The notes under the pieces were generated by a model that saw only the letters and a program-made list of their open reading frames with translations, was not told the DNA's origin and did no database searches. The position numbers and the translations under genes were made by a program. Source: Flammula alnicola (lineage: Eukaryota > Basidiomycota > Agaricomycetes > Agaricales > Strophariaceae). From it: a stretch of 17,211 nucleotides of DNA. Of this stretch, positions 7,209 through 17,211 are shown one piece after another; positions within the stretch are counted from its first letter, which is position 1, and each line of letters begins with the position of its first letter. The stretch lies in assembly GCA_015499995.1 (NCBI GenBank), contig JADNRV010000697.1:1-17211 (forward strand). Reading direction: 5' to 3'.

Positions 7209-8269
7209 TCTTACCGTCCGATAACAATCGAGTAACGCTGTCTGAACACTGTAGCGTATCTTCCAATGGTACAATCCCCTGCCAGTATATGTATGTAGCT
7301 GAATTCTCCTGGTCAGTTCATTTTTCGATTCTGCTCCAGGGGAAATAAATGTTCCCAATACTTGTTGACCTATTTCACTGGTCATAGGACACCAAAAGCT
7401 GTCGCGGTGGCGACAGTATGCGATGTTCCAACTATCCACCCGAGATCGTTAAATCTCTACACATTTACAAGTGGCTCATTCGCGTTTTTGTGCGGGTATC
7501 CATTTCCTCGTCACCTGCACCAGGAATGGGCTGTGGCCCTGGTATGTCCTTACTGCACGTATATATTGCAAGGGCTTATATCCTGCGTGAACAGAAAGCT
7601 AGGAAGCATTTATGTTGCTTTCCAACGATCCACGATCAGAGGAACCTTACCTGTTATTCTAGATATCTCAATAGCCCGGGTGTCTCGACCAACAAAGCTA
7701 ATTTGAAGGTTGTCATACGCTACTCATACACTCGAAAACATTGAAAAAAGATTGCATAAATCTAGGCTGCAACAATAAAAAATAAGCGGCTAGATAAGGG
7801 CTACCACGGCATTATGAAATCTAGCGAGTACGACGCTGCCAGCTTCCCTTGATGCGCCCCCGGTTATTGTCGAATATGTTGCGTGTTGCTATCCTCTCAA
7901 AGCCGCAGATATCACTGATAAGGCTCGGATGCATGTGAAGCTGGGAAACGATATCGTTACGAGCAGATAGCTTAACTGTGGTTACTAAACCTTACCCTTA
8001 CTGAGGCATTCTGATAGCCTTCAGTACCAACGGTATTTGTGTGTAATTTCAATCAGGTCTGTGGCTACTAGACGGTTAGATACGGCTGCACATTGAGTGT
8101 GCATTTTATTCTCTGTAGAGGACTGAGGCGCGCTCAATCTGATTGGCCAGACAACGCTTGACCAATCCACCAAAGGTTCGGACGTTCAAGTTCAATCAAA
8201 GATCCAACTAAGATATATGCTGGGACTTAAATGGAGAAAAATGTAAAGACGGCGATGTGCCAATGAGCG
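7209..8269. other. Gene-poor stretch, no supported feature
   Basis: More than 1 kb without a convincing gene. The longest frames (7038-7439 minus, 7362-7706 plus, 7418-7744 plus) overlap each other, begin at non-ATG codons or lack codon-use or motif support. No tRNA fold, satellite or long inverted repeat was seen. Decayed transposon sequence is possible, given the LINE fragment next to it. Confidence 0.5.
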
Positions 8270-8533
8270 TTAGGGATGCTTGCTCCCCTGAGCCGCTGAG
8301 CGCCAACTTTCTTTCGGCACGTGACAAGCCTCTTCGGAGACCAGTCTGAGTGTTGCTTTCTTGCTAATCCATATCTCTTTTTCCACTTCTTGCACCAACC
8401 TGACCATCTCTGACACCATCCCCTTCTTGTCATAACCTCTCGATAAGCTGCTATCTATTAGCGTTTCCCCGAGCCCGAGCACCATGGTGGCGTCGGGGAA
8501 CGATACTGAGTACGCCATGCAGGGCCACCCCAT
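8270..8533 (-). CDS. Possible small hypothetical protein, 87 aa (weak)
   Basis: An ATG-initiated frame from 8533 to a stop at 8270; the open frame extends upstream to 8776 without another ATG, so a 5' exon could be missing. The product begins MGWPCMAYSVSFPDATM and has an amphipathic, helix-prone middle (GMVSEMVRLVQEVEKEIWIS) and a basic C-terminus. No domain is recognised. An opposing plus-strand ATG frame (8484-8693, 69 aa) overlaps its start, and at most one of the two is real. GC content is higher here than in the flanks, which by itself lengthens chance ORFs. Confidence 0.22.
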   Translation of the reverse strand: MGWPCMAYSVSFPDATMVLGLGETLIDSSLSRGYDKKGMVSEMVRLVQEVEKEIWISKKATLRLVSEEACHVPKESWRSAAQGSKHP

Positions 8534-9533
8534 CCTGCCGGCGGCGGGTGGCGGGGAACTTGCTGCGGACGTGGCGTCTAGGTGGGCTCGACTCAATTTA
8601 AGTATAGGGCGGCTTTTGAAAAATGACGTGCGTCCCTTTTCGTTCCTTGTCGGCAAACGAGTCGTTGATTCTTCGCTGAAGATTGAAGATTGAATATTGA
8701 TAATTGAATACCAATTTCGTTTAGGTTGGATGGTGGGTCTTCGCAAACTCAATCCCGACCCCAATTCTGCATCCACAAGAGATTGTCGCTATGGCACAGT
8801 GGCGCGACTTGCGGACTTGAGCGCATATGCACGTCCCCGCGTCCCCCGGCCCCCCACGCTCTGTGCGTGCAAGCTGCCACAAGGCTATTTTTATGAGCGC
8901 TTACCGATTGGCCATGACGTCGCTCTATTTCGTGCGGCGAATTTTAAAGGCATGGGATGGGATCCCCACATGAAGGTCCTACCGCAGCCTACCACTCGGC
9001 TCTCGCTTGCTCTCTCTCGGACGAATTTCCAGCGGCGCTTTGGCAGATAGCACCCCCAGCAGCCAATGATCATTCGACGTTCAATTGTGGGGCGAGTGAC
9101 GTTTGCGCGGCCTTGATTAAATTCATACATAATTGAGTTCAGGGAAAGAGGTCTGGAAGGATTCAGGGAACCAGGATCTTGCCTATCGTGGCACTCAGTT
9201 GCTACAGCCTTATATGACAGCTCGTTTCTGTGGCTGATCCTCTTTTTGCTAGCTGCTTTTTTCTTTTTTTCTGCGAACAGTAGACTCACCCTTTGCTTAC
9301 TTACTTATCTTCCACGTGTGGGTGGACTTGGTGGACTTGGCACGCGCAACCATTATACGAACGCGAACGCGAACACGCAAGCAGGCTTGGACCTTCGACG
9401 GACCGCAAAATTCAACGATACACGTTCGGCCCCACAACGCGGCGACCTGCGGGAACGAGCGCATCCATCTGGAAGAAAGAACCTTTTTTGAACGTGCGGT
9501 CATTAGCTTCGCCCGACGGCGACGATCCTACCG
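8534..9533. other. Intergenic region upstream of the membrane-protein gene
   Basis: About 1 kb with no convincing gene; frames on both strands overlap and lack motifs. It holds an AT-rich ATTGA/GAAGATT mini-repeat at ~8678-8710, a pyrimidine tract (~9240-9275), a doubled GGTGGACTT at ~9321-9339 and a short CGAACG hexamer run at ~9359-9377. The last 300 bp before 9534 are the likely promoter and 5' UTR of the downstream gene. Confidence 0.45.
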
Positions 9534-11468
9534 ATGTCTAGTCCGAGTCCGGCGCCGACGATGTCGTTCGATTCGACGATCGGAGCATACGAGGGCGGGG
9601 TCATGACTTCGCTGTTTCTGTACGGCATCACGACGGTGCAGGCGTATTCATACTTTCGGTGCGTATGCGTTGCGCATGCATTGCCTCGTTCGACACTGAT
9701 TCGAGTCGATTTTTATTTTGAAATTTAGGAACTTCCCGAGCGACCCGATAAGGATGAAGGTGTTTGTAGGTCCCCTTCCTTCCGCATGTTGGCCACGATC
9801 GTTTACGGTTATTTTGTGTTGCCCAGGTCGCTGGTATATGGTAAGTCATCGTTTATATACGCTCGAGCTATAGGGAACCTCAATCGGCTACTGTGACTAA
9901 TACCAATTTCACAGGATATTTGAGGCAGTCCACAGTGGTATCGTGGCGCATTCACTGTACTGGGTAAGCAAATCGCATTTTTTTGGGAATCCGATTGCGC
10001 ACAACTATGATGTTCAACTACTTACAACGCCCTTTGGTTTTTTTTATTTCTTACAGATTACAGTGGATAGTTTTGGCCAAGAGTTCGCGATCAACAACCC
10101 ACTCATCAAAATCTACGTCGCAAGTATCTTCTCCGCCCTCACGACAGCAGCTATCCAGGTTCGCCGTTCTCCCTTCCCCGCTCATGCCCTCATGCCATAC
10201 TTACCCTCTAACCTAAAACCCCCAACCCCCTCGTACAGATATTCTTCGCATACCGCGTCCACCTCCTCGCCGGCCCCAAAAGCTATCCCACCGTCGTCCT
10301 CTGCGTCTTGCTCACAGCGACCTCGCTCCTAGGCCAAATAACGCTGGCGATTACGGGGTACTTCGCGGAATCGGTGTTCGATTGGATGGCAAGGTGGCGC
10401 GTGCTGCTGCTGGTGAGTTATGGGACGGCGACGGTGGCGGATGTGTTGATCGCGGCGAATCTGTGTGTGGCGTTTTGGAGAAGGAGGGCGGAGGCGGTGC
10501 ATGGGTAAGTTGGGCCTTGGAGGATGCTGAGATTTAGGACTGAATTGCAGGTTTGCAGTCAGGTGCATCGGCTTGTGGATCGGGTGATTGCTTGGTCGCT
10601 CGGTGAGTCTTTTTGCGTTCTGTCGTGTATTCAATTCAGCATTTTTTAAACCTATTTTATTTATGCAGAGACATGTCTTTTGACAAGGTGATTATCAATT
10701 GATTCTCTGAGCTCGGATATAAATATAAACTGAGTTTTTTATGCATCTTAGTATCGGGATGATTATTATGATGGTTCTGGTGGGTCCATTTCAGACTCAG
10801 GCCCCAATTCAGTTCTTACTCATGTTGTTAATTCATGGTAGTTCGTCAAGATGGAAAACTTCGGGTGGTTTTCTGTGTTCTTCATGATATCACGATGTTC
10901 GTTCTTGCGTCCGGCTTTTCTCACTGGCCTTTTTATGTATTGACATGACATTTTTTAGTGTTTTCGAATTCACTTCTGGCTTCGTCAGTGACTTTTTCTT
11001 CTCTCCAATACGTTATTACTAACGCAAAAATTGCAGCCTCAACGGACGAAAAACGCTGCGCAATGAGCTTGCCAGCCAGATGACCTTTGTCAAAGTTCAA
11101 ACTTCGCAAACCGTTGGATCATCGGTATGTCTAACATCCGAACACAAATAGAATGCATTCCGATTTCTGAATGATTCGTTCTGCTACTTAGCGCATCCGC
11201 ACAGAAGTGCGTTTCGTTTTTGAGCGAGAGAACACCGGGACCGATATTGAAGATGGATTGATGGAGAGCATGACCTCAGAGACTGTACGAATCATCTTCT
11301 ATCTTTCGGTTATTCAAGGCTCAAGCTCATGCAAACTGGCTTGGCTTTGACTTTTAGGATCCGTCACATGCTATTTGCGAAGTATCGTTGCCGACGTTTG
11401 CACCACGCACACCGCAACGTCAGAAATTGCCTTTGTACTACCAGCGTCGACGTAGCGCCGAGCTATAG
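9534..11468 (+). CDS. DUF6534-like seven-helix membrane protein
   Basis: Fungal integral membrane protein of a large, uncharacterised Agaricomycete family (DUF6534 in my reading; role unknown, perhaps receptor-like). Exons: 9534-9658, 9729-9765, 9827-9840, 9915-9963, 10057-10158, 10239-10504, 10559-10602, 10669-10687, 10752-10779, 10842-10896, 10959-10983, 11037-11124, 11192-11284, 11358-11468; 351 aa. Every splice is GT-AG and the frame closes throughout. Seen: helix 1 with GVMTSLFLYGITTVQAYSYF, the family's FPSDPIRMKVF loop, IFEAVHSGIVAHSLYW, IKIYVASIFSALTTAAIQIFF, a TVVLCVLLTATSLLGQITLA helix, DVLIAANLCVAFW, then IGMIIMMVLFVKM and the C-terminal hallmark SRLFSNSLLASLNGRKTLR. The cytosolic tail (~270-351) is polar and Ser/Thr/Arg-rich. 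Acceptor choice at exon 7 (10558 rather than 10550) rests on family fit. Confidence 0.88.
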
Positions 11469-12097
11469 CACCACCAGCAAACTCTCGTTTGTTCAACTTT
11501 GAAGTCGTGACTAAGGGAAGATAGTCCGCAAGCACCGCCGCTCTAACTTCGAGGCTTGAGCGAGGTAGCCTTTAAGTGGCTTAGCCTGAAGGATATCCCT
11601 CGACTTTGTCAGGCAATACTGACATTACCCTCTGCAACATATTGGTTAAGCATATTATTGGATATTATTGGATTGTGAACTTTTGTAGGGATGTACCATA
11701 TTGTCCTGTCGAGGACGTAGAACAGAAGAAATGAAATTCCAGAAGAGAGCGTGTGTCGGAGTTCGTCGGAGCTTATCCTGCGCTTTGTTCCCACACGTGG
11801 TTGTGCCAGGACTTAGCGTTGACCAAGATAACAACAAAACAAGGCATATCCTCATCTCTACCCAGCGTCAACCATCCCATTGTGCCACTCTTCCTTGCCC
11901 ATTCACTCAGCTCAGAAGCCCACAATTCAATGTGAGCAGATCCTGCCATTATATTGCACTTTTTCCAGTCTCTTTCCCAGCCCATGAATGTCTCACATTT
12001 GTTTTGTTTTGTCATTTTTACAGGCCAACCGCGGCATAAAAACCATAAAACGCCAATTTTTTCGCCAGTTTTTTTCAATCTATATTTTTCGTCAACG
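11469..12097. other. Intergenic region and promoter of the AT-hook gene
   Basis: 629 bp. It contains three ATTGG cores (inverted CCAAT boxes) at 11641, 11657 and 11667, two of them within a tandem 10-mer ATATTATTGG (11652-11671). Nearer the gene are pyrimidine-rich tracts, and a stretch ending TTTTTACAG (~12016-12024) could close a 5'-UTR intron. ORFs on both strands here are not convincing. Confidence 0.45.
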
Positions 12098-14273
12098 ATG
12101 GATAATCCCATGCAGCCTGCGTCTCATGCGCACAACCACCACAATCATGTATTCGATCCCGCCCTCAATCACCTTCCCCATAACCCCAGCCCCAACCACA
12201 CCCCCATGACAGGGGTCGAGGAGGCCCAACCGCAGGACACCAACCAGAACGGCTCGACGGAGGCCACCAATATCACGCCTGGCCTTAATCCCGATGGCAC
12301 CCCGATAAAGAGGCGTCCAGGGCGTCCGAAAGGCAGCACAAAGAAGAATTTGTTGGCTGGGTCACCTTTGCCCCCCAAGATTAAAAGGCCAGTGGGCAGA
12401 CCGAGGAAGGATGGATTTCCCGCCGGCTCGGTTGGCCCAAGAGTGAAGAGAGAGCGAACAGCCGCCCAGCAGGGAGTTCCTGTGGTGAGTACTCGTCCTT
12501 ATATGGTGTTGACGCATGCATTAATAAATATCTTATTTCAGGTTCAGTACGGTACGACCTTGACGGGTGTAGGCTATCCGCCTGTGCCATACGGATTTTC
12601 TCTCAGCGCCCCGATGCCTGCAGCGGCACCGATGTTCCAGATCGACCCATCGCTCGAGAGAGCGAGTGGAGGTGACAACGAGTGGGCGGAGCTCGCACGC
12701 ACAAACCCAAACGCATTCCTAAACACACTGCTGGCCGCCCTCGCTGCGCCCAACCCCGTCTCCAGCGCGGGACCCACAGTCGAAGAAGCCTTCAAATCCC
12801 ATCTCGTCTCACTCGCCCCCAACCCAGCGCAAATGCAGCCCATCCCCTCGCTCTACTCCATCCTCAAAACCTTCTGGCTGCCCTCCAGCCCCGCGTATTT
12901 CTCGCTTACCGCCTCGGCCACGACCGCGCGGACGCCCTCGGAGCACCGGTTCCTCTACTGGGACCCGCAGCCGCTCGTGTTCAACGGGATCCAGTGCCCG
13001 AGCTGCTCGGCGCCGCTCCTCAACAAGGGCCGGATAAGCACGGGCCCGGTGAAGATCTACGACATCGAGAAGCCGTTCTTCATCGTCGGGTGCGAGTACG
13101 TGTGCCGCTCGCCCGTGTGTATTGCTGCGACGTCGCCCGACGGCCGCAAGTTCGCCTCGACGGACTCGTCGATCCTGCGCTCCCTGCCCATGCTCTTGAA
13201 AGACGAGTTCCCGGCGCGGCTGTTGCATGGCGACGCCGATGCGGGGAGTGGCCCGAATGTGTGGAACTGGAAGGCGATGGGCGTCAGCACGGGGCTGTGG
13301 AATTTGGTCATGGGGGCGTTGAAGGCGGGCTTGAAGAAGGATGTGATTTTGAGGCTGATTTGGTCGGTGCAGCATAAAGTCCCGGAGACGCTTGGAGAGC
13401 CGTCTGCTCAGGGTCCATCGCAGACGACGCCAGACCAAGAGCACGATCAGGACGACAAGATGGACGACGACAATGGCGAGGATGATGGCGATAATGACGA
13501 ACACGAGGAGGTTGCGGCCAGTGTCGTGCCTGTACCGAGCCAGAGCCAGACGCTTTCGTCTACTGTATGTCTGATTCGCTGTCCTAATTAGCCCTAATCT
13601 GATATCTGGCAACCTACTTTTTCTTCAGAACTTTACAGATGCCTACGGAGATGCATGGAAAGAGAACACCGCCATGACCGATTCGCAGCCGAAACCTACT
13701 TCAGGACCATCTGCCGCGTCCGCCCCAACATCTGGTGCTCAGCCCACCCCCACACCGGCGGCGGCGCAAGCACAGCAGGCACCGTCTTCTGCTTCAGCGG
13801 CAGCAGCACAACAGCCGACGATGATGCCCGCCGCCACGGCGTACAACCCATACACCGCCTACCCGTTCACGCCGTACGCCTACGTGCCGCACCACCTCGT
13901 CAACGGGCAGATGGTGCCGCTCAACGTCGGGCAGGTGTCGCCTCCGCACCCGGGCCAGAGCCCGCAGAACCCCGCCGTGAGCCCATCCGCGCCGGGTTCG
14001 GTGTCGGTGTCTGTCACTAACGGCAGTGGTGCTGGTGGGGGTAACGGGGTGGATGCAGGCGGGGCGGGTGCGGGTGCGGGTGCAGGGGCTATTATCGCGG
14101 GGTCGCATAGCAAGCGCAGTCCGAGGCACTGCTGTAAATGCGGCTCGCAGGAGTGTAAAGGCAAGGGCGGGCGCTCGTTTTGTATGAATGGGTGTCAGGA
14201 CTGTGGGAAGCTGGAGTGTAAGGGGAGGAATAGTAGGAGGCCGGATAAGAAGTGCACGGAGGGGTGGACGTAG
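12098..14273 (+). CDS. AT-hook protein with DUF6729-like zinc domain and Cys-rich C-terminus
   Basis: Probable nuclear DNA-binding protein of 684 aa; its function is not known. Exons: 12098-12484, 12542-13564, 13629-14273, all phase 0. The ATG at 12098 follows a CT-rich leader. Domains: His/Asn/Pro-rich N-terminus; two AT-hooks with GRP cores, KRRPGRPKGS (71-80) and KRPVGRPRK (96-104); a globular domain at ~260-405 that fits DUF6729 (YWDPQPLVFNG, then Cys281-x2-Cys284, Cys313/317/322 as zinc ligands, FPARLLHG, WNLVMGALKAGLKKDVILRLIW); an acidic tract (~428-453); an Ala/Gln/Pro/Gly-rich linker; and nine Cys at 638-679, with CGSQECKGK and CGKLECKGR as a duplicated unit. DUF6729-like domains occur in fungal proteins that I associate with transposon-related families, so a domesticated origin is possible but unproven. 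Intron 1 is 57 nt, in frame and stop-free. Confidence 0.85.
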
Positions 14274-14520
14274 GTTTGCGTGTGGTGCTTGCGACGTGCT
14301 GCGGTGTTCAAAGTTCGAGGGCTTGATGGCTTGAGATGGTTGAGTGGGTATGGGTTGTACGATTGGTGAAAGGTTTTGCACGACACAGGAAGAAGTTTTC
14401 TTTTGGTAGTGTATACAACATGACCGAGACTTATGAAGGTTTTTAGTATGTACTTCGATTTTCTGTAAATACGCCAAAGGAGTAGTTTATTGGTCCGATA
14501 ATATAGGTACATGTTTTGCT

Positions 14521-14549
14521 ACTTTACATCTGTCTTAATGATGTAAAGT
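14521..14549. repeat. Perfect 10-bp inverted repeat (hairpin)
   Basis: ACTTTACATC (14521-14530) and GATGTAAAGT (14540-14549) are exact reverse complements with a 9-nt loop. It lies 248 bp after the AT-hook gene's stop and is followed by a T-rich run. It could form an RNA hairpin in a 3' UTR or be a palindromic protein site; chance is not excluded. Confidence 0.6.
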
Positions 14550-14707
14550 GTCTTTTTAGCGCCCCAATTTCTGCGAACTTGCCAACACATTTGGCATTCG
14601 TTTTGCCATTTTATATCCGTTTTGATTGATCTCAGTCTTCGAACATGTATATTTTGAGTTTGTCATTACCTCGTCTCTCACTCCTTCGTGCCATTCAATG
14701 AACAAAC

Positions 14708-14798
14708 GCGCCGTACGGTACTACGGCGCCCAGCGCTCAGCGCCGCGTCGCGTGAACGCGTCAATGAGGCGCCAAATTTGTTAAAACCACGTGATTGG
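14708..14798. promoter_or_regulatory. GC-rich island with clustered regulatory cores
   Basis: Seen: a perfect 8-bp inverted repeat GCGCCGTA/TACGGCGC with a 6-nt loop (14708-14729); an MCB-type core ACGCGT (14756-14761); GCGCCAAA (14769-14776), the E2F-type core on the other strand; and a CACGTG E-box (14788-14793) running straight into ATTGG (14794-14798), an inverted CCAAT box. The surrounding sequence is AT-rich. Regulatory function is inferred; the target could be the F-box gene 490 bp downstream or an unannotated transcript. Confidence 0.4.
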
Positions 14799-15243
14799 AA
14801 ACTTCCGATCCTAGGAACGATAATCTAATCTTATCTACAGCAACCACTTTGAACGGATGTCGCCGAGAAACTCTACCCTTGGGAATACTTCACCGATGCA
14901 GCACGGTGCAGTGGATAAATGAATTTTGGACAACGATTGAATTGAGCCTGACCATGGCAGATCGACACTTGCAAGTCAATTGCAATAAATCGTCCATACG
15001 GGGCGAACTGAGGGCTACTGATGGAGTGTGAGATTTCGGGTAAGTAGGTACTGGGAAAGTTCAATCCCTGAAAACCGGTTCCTTGGATTATTACCAGGCT
15101 ATTGAATAGATGTTAGGTGTATTACCCAGGGTGTACCTTCAAACATCAATCTCGAGAAGCCACTGCTTGACGGTTATCAAGCGGACCCGCGCTGAGCGAC
15201 TTCCCTTCCCCACGCAGATACGCGTCAAGGCCCACACCGCCTG

Positions 15244-15250
15244 TATATAA
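15244..15250 (+). promoter_or_regulatory. TATA box of the F-box gene
   Basis: TATATAA lies 38 bp before the ATG at 15289, a plausible distance for a gene with a very short leader. Inferred from consensus and position. Confidence 0.5.
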
Positions 15251-15288
15251 TCCTTCCAACTCTCATCTAGAGTTGGTATTCCACCACC

Positions 15289-17063
15289 ATGATCGATATC
15301 CCTCCCGAAATCTGGCTTGATGTCGCAAATTTTGTACCAGATGAAGTGATATATAGTCAGCTTCTCAGCGTCAACAGAGTCTTTTTCCACCTCGCGCTGA
15401 ATATACAATGGAGGAAGGTTAAAATCATCTGGGAGAGCAGGAAGCCAAACTCTTTACAAATTCCCGAGAGACTCAGGTCGTTACATATTTTCTCTTTCTC
15501 TCTGAAGTTATAGAGTTTCTGATAACTTTCCATTGTATACAGAGACCCTTTCATCGCGAAGAGGGTACAGCGTCTAGACCTCGTATTGAACTTCAACAGC
15601 GAGAACTTCCAGATGCCGAATCAGCATGACGAGCAGATGGCTAAACGGCTAGCTCCGAATCGATTACACCAGACGATCGCAAGGGCATTCAAACCCTTTC
15701 GAAATGGGAGGCAATTGCAAGGATCCAAATGGGAGCATACAACGACTTCCGGCTCTTTTGACGGCTCTCTCGAGGCGATAATCGACTGCATAGGCACGCT
15801 TCCGCATGTGACAGAGTTTTCGGTCGACACTTGGATCGCAATGGACGAGGCATTACCCCTACCGAACACGCTGGATTTCCTTTTTGCGTCAAGTTGGTCC
15901 TGTTTTAGCGCAAACCTGTGTTTTCTTTCCCTCAAAGGGGAGTTGGCCGTTTATCAAAGAATGGCGTTATTGAAACCGACTTTCAGCAGCTTGAAAGGCC
16001 TGCAAATCTCGCATAGCTATAGTCCAAATTACCGGCCCGATGGACAAGATGGCGCCCTTCTCCAGCTTGACGACCTCCTCCTTGACACTCTCGTCCCTTT
16101 CATCAACAGCGTCAGCCCACAGCTCGAAACTCTGGGGCTTAAATTGTGGGGCTTCTACGATTTTTCCGAATTCTTCAAACAGTTATCCGAGTGTCCGGCG
16201 CTTAACAGTCTGGACATCCATCTGTTCAGTGCACCCCTTCGGGATCCGTCCGGTCTCAGAAATTTCCTTTTCCACGCCTCTCATACCCTCCACAAACTCG
16301 AACTCTACATCAGCTCTATTGGGGATGAGTCACCCCAATCTCGCCAGGCCTTGAGCGAATTGATCCTTGAGTGCGCCTCGGACAGGGCATGCTTTTCACG
16401 CCTACGAAGTCTTAACATTTATCCAACGAGACCAATTCGCATGGACGCTTTGGTAGCGTCTATTAAACAGTCCTCACGGACTCTCATGGAGTTTACAATT
16501 TCCCGATATTGTTGCTCCGAACAAGAGGCCGAGACGATCATAGACGCTTTATCCGAATGCCCCAACTTCTCGTGCCTCTCCCTCGACACTAGGGCGCTAA
16601 ATATTTCGCTGTTAAATTATCTAGCCATGAAGCTCCCCGGTCTACAGCGACTTAACATCGTATACGGATGGGGACGCTCCAAGACTGATATCTTCGACAA
16701 CTGGCTAATCAACACACCAAACGTAAGTGAATCTTATGCTCCTTCCGATATCTTATGTTCCTTCCGATTCTTGAGCATCCACGCGCGCATCGTCTGCTGA
16801 CGAGTTATTTTTGCTAGGTTGAGCTGCTCCAGGAATTGCGGGGACGGTCTTACCCGCAGTGGAAGTTGAACGACATCGCAATATACCATACAAACCAGTC
16901 GAGAATAGATATTCAATTGATGCTCGCTCTCGCTGATAGCATTCCCTCTATCGAGAGCTTTTTCGGAGAGGGCAATATGACGCAGGTTCGTGAATGGTAT
17001 TTTGGTCATAGCATATGCAATAATCTCACCGCATCCGCCTTAGCCTTTGATAACTGGGTTTAG
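15289..17063 (+). CDS. F-box protein with leucine-rich C-terminal region
   Basis: Probable substrate adaptor of an SCF ubiquitin ligase; the target is unknown. Exons: 15289-15476, 15543-16722, 16818-17063; 537 aa. Both introns (66 and 95 nt) are GT-AG. Seen: an N-terminal F-box (IPPEIWLDVANFVPDEVIYSQLLSVNRVFFHLAL, residues 4-37), which would bind Skp1; then a long region with irregular leucine-rich units such as LETLGLKLWGFYDFSEFFKQL, ALNSLDIHLFSAPLRDP, TLHKLELYISSIGDE, RLRSLNIYPTRPIRM and GLQRLNIVYGWGR. Agaricomycetes carry large, fast-evolving families of such F-box proteins, so no one-to-one orthologue is expected. The ATG at 15289 precedes the F-box directly and follows a TATA box. The C-terminal exon (VELLQELRGRSYPQW to the stop) continues the open frame cleanly. 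Confidence 0.9.
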
Positions 17064-17211
17064 GTCAACCTCTTAAATTCTAAGTTGTTTGAGCCCCAGT
17101 ATAATTGGTGGGTACGGACGATGTATATGTAGTTGGAAATATATTACTTGCACATGGAGGATACACCTTTATTAGACCCTAAAAGCCGCTAAGCAAAGAG
17201 GGATTTGATAT
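17064..17211. other. 3' flank of the F-box gene
   Basis: 148 bp of AT-rich sequence after the stop codon up to the window edge. No gene start is visible. Confidence 0.5.

Larger units (their letters stand above)
14274..15288. other. Intergenic region with hairpins and a GC-rich island
   Basis: About 1 kb with no convincing gene. The first part is the 3' flank of the AT-hook gene and includes a perfect 10-bp inverted repeat (14521-14549). A CpG-rich island at 14700-14800 holds an 8-bp palindrome arm pair and clustered regulatory cores. The right end is the promoter of the F-box gene. Frames in 14795-15064 start at non-ATG codons and overlap one another. Confidence 0.5.

Noticed and set aside
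7038..7439. 133-codon open frame on the minus strand
   Set aside because: It begins at a non-ATG codon, shows no motif, and overlaps the better-supported small secreted candidate on the other strand. Its composition is that of random sequence.
7362..7744. Two overlapping plus-strand frames of ~110 codons
   Set aside because: Both lie in the same DNA in different frames and share no recognisable domain or splice structure that would extend them.
8891..9289. 132-codon minus-strand frame
   Set aside because: Lysine-run start, no domain, and it overlaps an equally long plus-strand frame (8697-9050); neither has support.
12682..13612. Long frames of 231 (+) and 267 (-) codons overlapping the AT-hook gene
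   Set aside because: They are shadows of the GC-rich exon 2: Arg/Ala/Pro-rich and without motifs, while the called frame carries the zinc-domain pattern.
13794..14477. 227-codon minus-strand frame opposite the last AT-hook exon
   Set aside because: His/Arg/Thr-rich complement of a low-complexity Ala/Gly/Pro stretch; no start context or domain.
14795..15031. 78-codon plus-strand frame before the F-box gene
   Set aside because: Non-ATG start, no motif, and overlapped by a minus-strand frame of similar length; it falls in the promoter-side intergenic region.

Overview
The window looks like a piece of a mushroom-type basidiomycete (Agaricomycetes) nuclear genome. Genes carry many 49-75 nt GT-AG introns with short exons. 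The protein families (a DUF6534-like seven-helix membrane protein, an F-box/leucine-rich protein, an AT-hook protein with a DUF6729-like zinc domain) are typical of that group. Exon borders were placed by hand from splice sites, frame continuity and family motifs.

Layout: (1) 1-1104 (+), 3' part of an ABHD11/Imo32-type alpha/beta hydrolase. (2) 1216-2096 (-), an unrecognised 270-aa protein, convergent with gene 1. (3) 2394-3891, a complete 1488-bp LTR element with two identical 233-bp LTRs, a TTAAA target-site duplication and no recognisable protein; a 10-nt stretch inside the LTR is exactly complementary to the 10 nt directly after the 5' LTR, as in self-priming Tf1/sushi-type retrotransposons. 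(4) 4054-4771 (-), cyanate hydratase in five exons. (5) 5308-5907 (-), the succinate dehydrogenase assembly factor SDHAF3/Sdh7 (Acn9, LYR family) in four exons. (6) About 6263-6823 (-), a 5'-truncated fragment of a LINE-type retrotransposon. (7) 6830-9533, a gene-poor stretch with two weak small-ORF candidates. (8) 9534-11468 (+), DUF6534-like membrane protein in 14 exons. (9) 12098-14273 (+), 684-aa AT-hook/DUF6729-like protein with a duplicated cysteine motif at its C-terminus. (10) 15289-17063 (+), F-box protein.

The genes do not form an obvious pathway. Gene 1 and SDHAF3 belong to mitochondrial families and cyanase to nitrogen/cyanate detoxification; they appear to be ordinary chromosomal neighbours. 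The most notable object is the small, recently inserted, apparently self-priming non-autonomous LTR element. Also worth a look are the AT-hook/zinc protein, a 1-nt frame slip at the C-terminus of the hydrolase, the micro-exons of the membrane protein, and a palindrome-rich GC island between the last two genes.
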